From: UBA4292 sp002395865
GTDB taxonomy: Bacteria; Bacillota; Clostridia; Lachnospirales; Lachnospiraceae
Direction: 5' to 3'
Assembly: GCA_946533395.1 (NCBI GenBank)
Contig: CAMNBU010000034.1
Span: forward strand, 1 to 24,209
DNA length: 24,209 bases
Below are positions 1-6,397 of this stretch, piece by piece (positions within the stretch are counted from its first letter, which is position 1; each line of letters starts with the position of its first letter). Position numbers and translations under genes: made by a program. Below the pieces are notes generated by a model. That model worked only from the letters and a program-made list of their open reading frames with translations. It had not been told where the DNA came from and searched no databases.

Positions 1-492
1 GCTTGTTCAAAGTTAAGATTTGTTGAGTCTGAAAGCACCAGAGGCGCCCCCGTGATCTCGCAATGCAACAATTTGCTTAAAGAAGATCTTGCTTCTATTG
101 ACTATTCGGATTCGTGGGTTTATCCTTCTCTGTGTGAGAGGTATTGCCCGGATGATATTCCGGGACATCTGAAATATATAACGGGGTTGGATGGTACGGC
201 AGTGAGGGAATTGATCATCCCGGACGGTGTGGAAGAGCTTTACCATTTTGCAAATCACTGCGATCAACTTGAGAAAATTGTCCTCCCGGATACCGTAATT
301 GACGCAGAGTGGAGCTTTAATGATTGCCCAAATCTAAAGGAACTCTACGTCTATGGCAAAAAGACAAAGGGAATGCCCCCGGGACAAGTGACCAGTGATG
401 AATTGATGATCTACTGTATAAAGTGGTCAGAAACGGAGAATTACGCATATATGAGGGGGATGAGGTATAGCTACATAGAAGCGGGAGAATGA
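1..492 (+). CDS. BspA-type leucine-rich repeat protein, 3' end only
   Basis: The frame is open from the window edge to the stop at 490-492, so the 5' end lies outside the window. A GTG at 52 is the first start-like codon, but it has no ribosome binding site, so I treat it as internal. The visible part carries repeats of the LRR_5/BspA type: the segments VRELIIPDGVEELYHFANHC and LEKIVLPDTVIDAEWSFNDC each follow the scheme of a short strand, P-D-x-V, a phenylalanine and then a cysteine or asparagine. A third strand, LKELYVYGKK, follows. Such proteins are usually exported and used in adhesion or protein-protein contact, but the signal region is not visible here. The gene ends with a GC-rich hairpin. 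Identity of the fold is fairly sure; function is unknown. Confidence 0.7.
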   Translation, partial: ACSKLRFVESESTRGAPVISQCNNLLKEDLASIDYSDSWVYPSLCERYCPDDIPGHLKYITGLDGTAVRELIIPDGVEELYHFANHCDQLEKIVLPDTVIDAEWSFNDCPNLKELYVYGKKTKGMPPGQVTSDELMIYCIKWSETENYAYMRGMRYSYIEAGE

Positions 493-536
493 TGAACAAT
501 TTCGGTGGCTGTAATTACTTTCATCATATGTATTGA

Positions 537-572
537 TGACCCGGGACGATTATGATGATTTGTCCCGGGTCA
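537..572 (+). terminator. GC-rich hairpin after the repeat protein, possible terminator
   Basis: An 11-bp perfect stem (537-547 with 562-572; arms TGACCCGGGAC and GTCCCGGGTCA) closes a 14-base loop 45 bases after the stop codon. No run of T follows, so it is not a textbook intrinsic terminator. It may end or stabilise the upstream transcript. Confidence 0.5.
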
Positions 573-582
573 GTCAGATTAC

Positions 583-604
583 TTCATGCTATATACCGCA
601 TGAA
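583..604. promoter_or_regulatory. Inverted repeat upstream of the ABC permease pair
   Basis: TTCATGC (583-589) and GCATGAA (598-604) form a perfect 7-bp inverted repeat around an 8-base centre, 45 bases before the first permease gene. It has the size of a repressor operator. A TATAAA at 610-615 could be a -10 box, but no good -35 box is visible at the right distance, so the promoter is uncertain. Confidence 0.35.
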
Positions 605-649
605 TGCAATATAAAGCTTAAAAGGGATAATGACCATAAATAGAACGAT

Positions 650-1759
650 ATGTTTATAGTGATCAAAAATCTAAGAAGACTGTTTACCGGCCAGCGGCTG
701 TTCGCCCTGCTTATCATACTCACTCAGGCGCTGGGGGTATTTGCGCTATGCTTCTGTGTGAGCGTGCTGTATAACAATCATTATGAACTGTTGGAGAGCG
801 ATAGTAAGGCCAGAAGTATCAGCATCAACCTTCTTCAGCCGCTTAAGGTGAACGGAGGCGATGATAATGACAGTCTGGTGAAAGGCATCCGTGAGATATT
901 CGGCGAAAATGTGAACGAAGTGCTTCTTATGAGTTTTGAGGCCGAAGAGGCTTATGAAGGCGGAGTCGTGGGTTATGTGGCTACCGGGCGACCGGGAGAG
1001 GGCGGACTCACCTACAGTGAGGAGATCATGGATACTCTGCGTGTGCAGACAAATTCCGGCCGAAGCCTCTCAGAGGATGATTTTCTGCAAAGGAAAAGAG
1101 TATGCGTGGTTACTACCGGTTATGACAGGAGTAGTGCGTCTATAGAAGGGACACAGCTCGAGATAGTCGGCAGGCGCGATATGGAACTGGCCATAGTGTG
1201 GCTGCCTGCGACTACGTGGAATTTTGTTACACATTCGGTAAAACTCACATTTTACAGGATACCTACGCAGGTGGATTACGACAGATACTGCCGTTTGATG
1301 GATGGCCTGGTAGGACCCGATGGTTATGAGATAAGTCCATATTTCGCCGGAAATGATGATATGAAGGCTCTGTATCGTACGGTTGCATTTGCCGTGGGAG
1401 GCGTGAGTGTTCTGGTTCTGGGAACACTTATGGTCCTTTACGGCTATATCTATGAGACGAGGCGTGACGTGCTGGTGAAGATGAAGCTGTGCGGATGCAG
1501 CAAGGCATATGCGGCGCGCTGTTACATAACCGAAAGCCTGCTTATATCCACTGCCGCGGCACTCATGGGGCTTGGAATCTTTGCGCTTTGTGAAAAACTG
1601 TGGCTTGTTAAGTATTATCCATACACGGCTTCATTATCAGGTACCGGTGCTTATGCGGGCTGCATGGCTGTCGTATTTACACTGGTCATGGTTGAAAATA
1701 TGATAATGTCCTTCGCAAATGCTTCGGTGTCACTTAAAGAACAGCTCAGGAGTTTGTGA
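650..1759 (+). CDS. FtsX/MacB-type ABC transporter permease subunit
   Basis: This 369-residue membrane protein has the FtsX layout: one N-terminal transmembrane segment (about 17-40), a large extracytoplasmic domain (about 41-240), then three hydrophobic segments (about 243-266, 293-315, 330-352). The stretch KLCGCSKAYAARCYITESLL resembles the conserved cytoplasmic loop of FtsX-like permeases, where a cluster such as K-x-x-G-x-S/T precedes the E in helix three. The ATG at 650 has only a weak upstream purine run. It overlaps the next permease gene and is surely co-transcribed with it. No ATP-binding partner is seen on either side. Substrate unknown; the family serves antimicrobial peptide resistance, lipoprotein release or cell-wall signalling. 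Confidence 0.75.
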   Translation: MFIVIKNLRRLFTGQRLFALLIILTQALGVFALCFCVSVLYNNHYELLESDSKARSISINLLQPLKVNGGDDNDSLVKGIREIFGENVNEVLLMSFEAEEAYEGGVVGYVATGRPGEGGLTYSEEIMDTLRVQTNSGRSLSEDDFLQRKRVCVVTTGYDRSSASIEGTQLEIVGRRDMELAIVWLPATTWNFVTHSVKLTFYRIPTQVDYDRYCRLMDGLVGPDGYEISPYFAGNDDMKALYRTVAFAVGGVSVLVLGTLMVLYGYIYETRRDVLVKMKLCGCSKAYAARCYITESLLISTAAALMGLGIFALCEKLWLVKYYPYTASLSGTGAYAGCMAVVFTLVMVENMIMSFANASVSLKEQLRSL

Positions 1760-1761
1760 TC

Positions 1762-2925
1762 ATGCTTTCGCTTGCTGTAAATGAATTCATCCGCAACATC
1801 AAACTGAATATCGTGCTTATCATACTGCTGACTCTTATGACCTCAGTGACCATTGCGACCGGATCGGTCATAATGTATGAGTGGAACAGGTACGCTCCGT
1901 TTTATCCGCTAAAGGGCAGGGAAGGCATCTTTACTATCGTTATGAACGAGGCAGATAAGGAGGCAGCGGGAGCGTTTCTGGACGAGGAGTATGTGACAGG
2001 TTATTCCGACCTGAGTCCGGATGCGCAGGAATATACTCCGGTTAAGATCGTATGCCTCGATGAGTGGGCGTGGTCGGCAGCTTCGCCCAGGCTTGGCGAG
2101 GGAAGCTGGATAGATAAGGCACATGAGGGAAGCTCTATTGCCGCTGTACTTGGCGGAGAAAAGGCGTGGGAGCGTTTTCGGGTGGGCAATGAGCTGGTCA
2201 TGTACGATACAGAGGGAATGGAATACCGTTTTGATGTGACGGGTATCATGCTTCCGAAGACATATTGCATAGGTACGGCAAATTCATATTCCGCAGCCAT
2301 GAGAAACTATGAGATGTTCTACGACATCTGCTATGACGATCTGTTTCTGGTGGTAAGACGTGAAGATTATGAGAAGACCGGTCAGAATATTTACACTTCC
2401 GTAAATAAGCTGTACACCTATAAGGAGGGGCATGAGGAGGAGAAGGCGGCCTTTTTCGAGCATATGCAGAATGTGAGCGGATTTGCGGCCATAGAACTTT
2501 CAAAGTGGAACGAAAACAGCCGGGATATGTTTTTTAAGAATATCAGGACCTATATTCCGATAGCCGTGGTGGGTACTCTGCTTCTGGTTATTTGTACATT
2601 CGCCTCGGTTTATGTCATACAGGCGGTCGGAAGACGTCACATGGCTGTGTATTACCTGCTGGGCGCAAATGCGCGCACAAGGCTCCTTCTGTCCATGGGT
2701 AACGGCGCCGGAATAGTCGTATTCTCCGCTCTCTTTCAGACCATCATAGTCAATTTGTTTGCCATCATCGACGCAGGCAGGACCGCGGTGATATATACAG
2801 ATATGACGGCCGCATTTATCGCGGGGGAGTATTACACTCTGTTCCTTTTAGTGAGTCTTCTGTTTTTCTTTCTTGCGAGCAGAAGAATGTCGCCGAAGGA
2901 GTATCTGAGGAGGGGGAGAAGGTGA
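1762..2925 (+). CDS. Second FtsX/MacB-type ABC permease subunit
   Basis: This protein of about 387 residues has the same layout as its upstream neighbour: an N-terminal helix (about 13-38), a large outer domain, then three helices near the C-terminus (about 262-288, 303-328, 350-372). A GTG at 1756 overlaps the previous stop, but the AGGAG at 1748-1752 lies 9 bases from the ATG at 1762 and only 3 from the GTG, so I prefer 1762. The tail reads LRRGRR and then stops. This last part lies in a 15-bp sequence that is repeated after the next gene, so the present stop codon was probably supplied by inserted DNA. The two permeases likely form a heterodimer; the ATPase must be encoded elsewhere. Confidence 0.75.
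   Translation: MLSLAVNEFIRNIKLNIVLIILLTLMTSVTIATGSVIMYEWNRYAPFYPLKGREGIFTIVMNEADKEAAGAFLDEEYVTGYSDLSPDAQEYTPVKIVCLDEWAWSAASPRLGEGSWIDKAHEGSSIAAVLGGEKAWERFRVGNELVMYDTEGMEYRFDVTGIMLPKTYCIGTANSYSAAMRNYEMFYDICYDDLFLVVRREDYEKTGQNIYTSVNKLYTYKEGHEEEKAAFFEHMQNVSGFAAIELSKWNENSRDMFFKNIRTYIPIAVVGTLLLVICTFASVYVIQAVGRRHMAVYYLLGANARTRLLLSMGNGAGIVVFSALFQTIIVNLFAIIDAGRTAVIYTDMTAAFIAGEYYTLFLLVSLLFFFLASRRMSPKEYLRRGRR
2906..2920 (+). repeat. Direct repeat, left copy (TGAGGAGGGGGAGAA)
   Basis: This copy encodes the end of the upstream permease in the frame CTG AGG AGG GGG AGA A. It is identical over 15 bases to 4341-4355 and differs from it immediately before and after. Confidence 0.85.
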
Positions 2926-2943
2926 TTTCCTGATACAAAAATG

Positions 2944-3020
2944 TGTAGAATTCTACATTTTTATTGATTAATACTTTGATGTGTGATACACTATGTTCAT
3001 AAAAATTGTAGAATTCTACA
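2944..3020 (+). promoter_or_regulatory. Promoter between two identical 14-bp palindromic operators
   Basis: The perfect palindrome TGTAGAATTCTACA lies at 2944-2957 and again at 3007-3020, 63 bases apart start to start. Between them is a promoter: TTGATT (2964-2969), a 17-base spacer and TACACT (2987-2992) with a TG just before the -10 box. The first palindrome sits directly upstream of the -35 box and the second just past the expected start point near 3000. This is the geometry of repression by a protein that binds both sites, perhaps with looping. The regulator is unknown; the ATPase has no evident DNA-binding domain. Confidence 0.7.
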
Positions 3021-3035
3021 CAATTGGAGAATAAC

Positions 3036-4343
3036 ATGATAAGGCGGGATAAGTATCTTAAGCAGTTGACAGAGGCTCGAAATAACGGATTTCCAAAGGT
3101 TATCACCGGCATAAGGAGATGTGGTAAATCATTCCTACTAAAGGAAATTTACAGGGAATATCTGTTGTCAGATAATGTTCCGGATAAGAATATCATCATT
3201 ATGGAATTGGATGATGACAGGAATGTTAAATACAGGGATCCGCTGGAAATGGGGGAATATATTCGTCAGTTATGCTCGGAACCCGAAATGTATTATGTAT
3301 TTCTTGACGAGGTACAGAAGGTATATCCCATCGTCAATCCAAACTTAACCGAAGGGAAGCATATTCCAGCACGTAAAGAGGACTCAAATGTGGTAACCTT
3401 TGTGGATGTTGTTCTGGGGCTTTCACGTGAAAAGAATATAGATCTGTACGTGACCGGCTCCAATTCAAAAATGCTGTCCTCAGACATAGTTACTGAATTC
3501 AGAGACAAGGCAACACAGATACATCTCGCACCTCTGTCTTTTGAAGAATACTTCGGTTATGTAGGAGGATATGAGGCTGAAGCGATCTATTCCTACATGC
3601 AATATGGTGGTATGCCGCTTGCAGTATTAAAGAAAGATGAGGAGAAAAAGGAGTATCTCAGAGGATTGTTTGAAACCACATACTTCCGGGATATTATAGA
3701 ACATAATAATCTGAGGAGAGGTGAGGAACTGGATGAGCTCTGCAATATAGTCAGTTCCGCGACCGGTGAACTGCTCAATTCGGAGAAAATAGCCAATACT
3801 TTTTTAAGTGTTCGTAAGTCGAAGATAGATAAACAGACTGTTGAAAACTATATCGGATATTTCGTAGATGCATTTATTCTTAATGAGGCCAGAAGATATG
3901 ACATTAAGGGCAGGAAAGAGATCGGAGCGCTGAGAAAGTATTATTTTTCCGATACGGGACTTAGAAATGCGAGACTAAATTTTGCGTTTCCGGATGAAGG
4001 TCAGATGCTGGAGAATATAGTTTATAATGAACTTTGCTATAACGGTTATTCGGTAAATGTCGGATCATTCGATACTATTGAAAAGAATAAAGAGGGTAAG
4101 TCTGTCAGAAAAACAAACGAAGTGGATTTTTTCGCGCAGAAAGGGATGAGGGCGTATTATATCCAGGTGACGGCAGATATATCTGATGAAAGCACCAGAA
4201 ACAGAGAAATACGACCATATGTCCTGCTTAATGATCAAATACAGAAAATCGTTGTAGTGAATAAACCGATCAAAGAGACTCGCGATGAGAAAGGATTTAC
4301 GATTATAGGCATAGCCGATTTTTTGCTGAGATTTATAAAGTGA
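3036..4343 (+). CDS. AAA ATPase with C-terminal DUF4143 nuclease-like domain
   Basis: This 435-residue cytoplasmic protein belongs to the AAA_14/DUF4143 family. It has a P-loop GIRRCGKS (25-32, Lys31), a Walker B strand ending in LDE (Asp91, Glu92), a sensor strand LYVTGSNS (137-144) and the family's PLSFEEYF block (166-173). The C-terminal domain has a restriction-endonuclease-like order of Glu326/Glu332, EVDF (362-365) and YIQVT, where Gln377 stands in for the usual acidic residue, so nuclease activity is doubtful. The ATG at 3036 has GGAGA at 3026-3030; a TTG at 3024 would overlap that site. Base composition is more AT-rich than the sugar genes. The stop codon lies in the right-hand direct repeat. 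Members of this family are common and multicopy in gut bacteria, but their role is not known. Confidence 0.9.
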   Translation: MIRRDKYLKQLTEARNNGFPKVITGIRRCGKSFLLKEIYREYLLSDNVPDKNIIIMELDDDRNVKYRDPLEMGEYIRQLCSEPEMYYVFLDEVQKVYPIVNPNLTEGKHIPARKEDSNVVTFVDVVLGLSREKNIDLYVTGSNSKMLSSDIVTEFRDKATQIHLAPLSFEEYFGYVGGYEAEAIYSYMQYGGMPLAVLKKDEEKKEYLRGLFETTYFRDIIEHNNLRRGEELDELCNIVSSATGELLNSEKIANTFLSVRKSKIDKQTVENYIGYFVDAFILNEARRYDIKGRKEIGALRKYYFSDTGLRNARLNFAFPDEGQMLENIVYNELCYNGYSVNVGSFDTIEKNKEGKSVRKTNEVDFFAQKGMRAYYIQVTADISDESTRNREIRPYVLLNDQIQKIVVVNKPIKETRDEKGFTIIGIADFLLRFIK

Positions 4344-4355
4344 GGAGGGGGAGAA
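4341..4355 (+). repeat. Direct repeat, right copy (TGAGGAGGGGGAGAA)
   Basis: This copy is identical to 2906-2920. Its first three bases are the stop codon of the ATPase gene. Read in the frame of the upstream permease it continues to AAC GAA TAA (stop at 4361-4363), which looks like the original end of that gene. Confidence 0.85.
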
Positions 4356-4398
4356 ACGAATAAGGGGGCGCAAAATGCGTCTGAATATGCTTTATTTC

Positions 4399-4434
4399 AG
4401 CCGGAGAGGGGACTTGAACCTCTCCGGCTTTTGT
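4399..4434 (+). terminator. Intrinsic terminator after the permease/ATPase block
   Basis: An 11-bp perfect stem (AGCCGGAGAGG at 4399-4409, CCTCTCCGGCT at 4419-4429) with a 9-base loop is followed by TTTGTT. It isolates the left block from the uronate operon. If the ATPase unit is an insertion, this was first the terminator of the ABC permease operon. Confidence 0.85.
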
Positions 4435-4524
4435 TACTTGCGCTAAATTCGGACGTTATAAAACAGGGCATTTGTGCATATTATATAACAATTTAGTTCG
4501 TCAAAAAGTTAACAGTCTTTTCCT

Positions 4525-4553
4525 TTGACAACGGGGGATTCGTCACATATAAT
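4525..4553 (+). promoter_or_regulatory. Perfect SigA-type promoter of the uronate operon
   Basis: TTGACA (4525-4530), exactly 17 bases, TATAAT (4548-4553): both boxes match consensus. Transcription should start near 4560, leaving a leader of about 65 bases before kdgK. The heptamer TTCGTCA occurs at 4497-4503 and at 4539-4545, 42 bases apart; the second copy lies in the spacer, so it could be a repressor site. A consensus promoter in front of catabolic genes suggests strong expression held down by a repressor (inference). I see no clear CcpA or KdgR box. Confidence 0.9.
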
Positions 4554-4625
4554 GTTAGTCAAGGGCATATGGCCTGCGACAAAAATAAGGTGGACGACCA
4601 CCTCATAATACATCAGGAGGAAGAC

Positions 4626-5723
4626 ATGGATCTTAAGTTGCGAGACAAAAAGGAATGCAGATTTGACGCGGTTTCACTGGGGGAGATAATGCTCCGCCTT
4701 GACCCGGGAGAGGGCAGGATCAGGACCGCGAGAAGCTTCACAGCGTGGGAGGGCGGCGGCGAGTACAACGTCATCCGCGGCCTTCATAAATGCTTCGGAC
4801 TGGACACCGCAGTCATAACTGCATTTGCGGACAATGAGGTCGGCAAGCTCATGAAGGACCTCATCGAGCAGGGCGGCGTGAATACGTCCCTCATCAAATG
4901 GAAGAAGACCGACGGTATCGGACGTATCTGCAGGAACGGTCTGAATTTCACCGAGAGGGGCTTCGGTATAAGGGGCGCTGTGGGCTGCTCGGACAGAGCG
5001 AACACCGCCATCAGCCAGGCTACACCGGCTGATTTCGACTTCGATTACATATTCGGGGAGCTGGGCGTAAGATGGCTCCACACAGGCGGTATCTACGCGG
5101 CTCTTTCGGAGCAGGCCTGCGAGACGGTCATCGCTGCGTGCAAGGCGGCTAAAAAGTACGGAACCATCGTTTCATACGATCTGAACTACCGTCCTTCCAT
5201 GTGGTCCGCGATCGGCGGCCAGGCGAAGGCTCAGGAGGTTAACAAGGAGGTGGCCAAATATGTCGATGTCATGATCGGCAACGAGGAGGACTTCACGGCC
5301 TGCCTCGGCTTCGCCATCGAAGGCAATGATGAGAACTTAAAGGAACTGAACCTCGACGGCTACAACAAGATGATCTGCAAGGCTGCCGAGACCTACCCGA
5401 ACTTCAAGGTGGTAGCCACCACGCTTCGCACGGTCAAGACCGCTACGGTAAATGACTGGAAGGCCATCTGCTGGGCTGACGGTCAGATCTACAAGTCAAA
5501 GGACTATGACGGACTCGAGATCATGGACAGAGTCGGCGGCGGCGATTCGTTCGCTTCGGGTCTTGTATACGGTCTCATGACCACGCAGGACCCCGAGAAG
5601 GCAGTCAATTACGGCGCGGCACACGGCGCACTCGCCATGACCACACCCGGTGACACATCCATGGCCAGCAAGGCAGAGGTCGAGGCCATCATGGGCGGCG
5701 CAGGCGCGAGAGTAAAGAGATAA
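4626..5723 (+). CDS. kdgK: 2-keto-3-deoxygluconate kinase (PfkB family)
   Basis: KdgK phosphorylates 2-keto-3-deoxygluconate with ATP to KDPG, the meeting point of both uronate branches in this operon. The protein has 365 residues and the PfkB hallmarks: an N-terminal glycine-rich substrate motif GGGEYNVIRGL and the C-terminal signature DRVGGGDSFASGL (about 301-313), whose Asp307 is the catalytic base. I chose the ATG at 4626 because AGGAGG at 4615-4620 stands 5 bases before it. An in-frame ATG at 4569 would start only about 9 bases after the predicted transcription start. It is the first gene of the operon, 11 bases before kdgA. A related fructokinase or sugar kinase role is possible from sequence alone, but the kdgA neighbour settles the assignment. 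Confidence 0.93.
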   Translation: MDLKLRDKKECRFDAVSLGEIMLRLDPGEGRIRTARSFTAWEGGGEYNVIRGLHKCFGLDTAVITAFADNEVGKLMKDLIEQGGVNTSLIKWKKTDGIGRICRNGLNFTERGFGIRGAVGCSDRANTAISQATPADFDFDYIFGELGVRWLHTGGIYAALSEQACETVIAACKAAKKYGTIVSYDLNYRPSMWSAIGGQAKAQEVNKEVAKYVDVMIGNEEDFTACLGFAIEGNDENLKELNLDGYNKMICKAAETYPNFKVVATTLRTVKTATVNDWKAICWADGQIYKSKDYDGLEIMDRVGGGDSFASGLVYGLMTTQDPEKAVNYGAAHGALAMTTPGDTSMASKAEVEAIMGGAGARVKR

Positions 5724-5734
5724 AGGAGAATATC

Positions 5735-6385
5735 ATGTCAGTAAAGTCAGATAAGGTTTTTGAAAAATTTACAGAAGTATGTATTATACCGGTAGTCGTT
5801 CTTAACGACGCGAAGGATGCACTTCCCCTGGGAAAGGCCCTCATGGAGGGCGGTCTTCCCGCGGCTGAGGTGACCTTCAGAACAGCGGCTGCAGAGGAGA
5901 GCATCCGCATCATGGCGCAGAATTTCCCCGACATGCTGGTAGGCGCAGGTACCGTGCTCACTGTAGAGCAGGCAGGGCGCGCAGTGGCTGCGGGAGCTAA
6001 GTTCGTTGTGGCGCCCGGTCTTGACGAGGAGGTGGTTCAGTACTGCCTCGATAACGACATCCCCGTGTGCCCCGGCACCCAGACCGCTTCCGAGATGATG
6101 AAGGCTCTGAAGATGGGTCTCACGAAGGTGAAGTTCTTCCCCGCTGAAAATGCGGGCGGCCTGAAGATGATAAAGGCTATCGGCGCGGCCCTCACGGCTC
6201 TTAAGTTCATGCCCACGGGCGGTATCAACGCGTCGAATGTCAGGGAATACCTCGCAAGCGACAAGATCTTCTGCTGCGGCGGCTCATGGATGGTAAAGGG
6301 CGATCTGATAAAGGCAGGCGAGTTCGACAAGATCACGCAGCTCGTTAAGGAGGCTGCCGGCATCGTGAAGGAAGTCAGAGGATAA
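5735..6385 (+). CDS. kdgA: 2-keto-3-deoxy-6-phosphogluconate aldolase (KDPG/KHG aldolase)
   Basis: This enzyme splits KDPG into pyruvate and glyceraldehyde 3-phosphate and so feeds pectin carbon into glycolysis. The 216-residue length is normal for the class I KDPG aldolase family. Visible motifs are PAAEVTFRT with catalytic Glu45, VGAGTVLT (69-76), APGLD (93-97), the Schiff-base strand TKVKFFPAE with Lys133, and the phosphate loop PTGGI. The usual P-G-x-x-T-P-x-E segment is PGTQTASEM here, a common variant. AAGGAG just before the ATG at 5735 supports the start. It lies between kdgK and uxaC with gaps of 11 and 12 bases. Confidence 0.95.
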   Translation: MSVKSDKVFEKFTEVCIIPVVVLNDAKDALPLGKALMEGGLPAAEVTFRTAAAEESIRIMAQNFPDMLVGAGTVLTVEQAGRAVAAGAKFVVAPGLDEEVVQYCLDNDIPVCPGTQTASEMMKALKMGLTKVKFFPAENAGGLKMIKAIGAALTALKFMPTGGINASNVREYLASDKIFCCGGSWMVKGDLIKAGEFDKITQLVKEAAGIVKEVRG

Positions 6386-6397
6386 GGAGCCACAGAT

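Larger units (their letters stand above)
2906..4355 (+). mobile_element. Putative inserted cassette carrying the AAA ATPase gene, bounded by 15-bp direct repeats
   Basis: The sequence TGAGGAGGGGGAGAA occurs exactly twice near here, at 2906-2920 inside the last codons of the permease gene and at 4341-4355 just after the ATPase gene. The match ends at exactly 15 bases on both sides. Taking out one copy plus the 1420 bases between joins the permease frame to AGG AGG GGG AGA AAC GAA TAA, that is a normal end LRRGRNE-stop, followed 36 bases later by a good terminator. The simplest reading is insertion of a promoter-plus-gene unit with duplication of its target. I see no terminal inverted repeats and no recombinase, so the mechanism is unknown. 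Confidence 0.55.

Noticed and set aside
52..54. GTG as the start of the repeat protein
   Set aside because: There is no ribosome binding site and the frame is open to the window edge.
630..659. Nine-codon leader peptide before the first permease
   Set aside because: An AGGGAT is near, but the spacing is poor and nothing else supports translation.
2921..4340. Terminal inverted repeats at the ends of the ATPase cassette
   Set aside because: I compared the left end GGTGATTTCCTG with the complement of the right end CTTTATAAATCT and found no match.
4399..4429. Minus strand reads like a tRNA T-loop (GGTTCAAGTCC)
   Set aside because: The paired arms form a single 11-bp hairpin with a 9-base loop and T-run; there is no D-arm, anticodon arm or acceptor partner, so it is a terminator and at most a tRNA-like remnant.
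4569..4625. Longer kdgK starting at ATG 4569
   Set aside because: It would begin about 9 bases after the predicted transcription start, and the best RBS serves ATG 4626.
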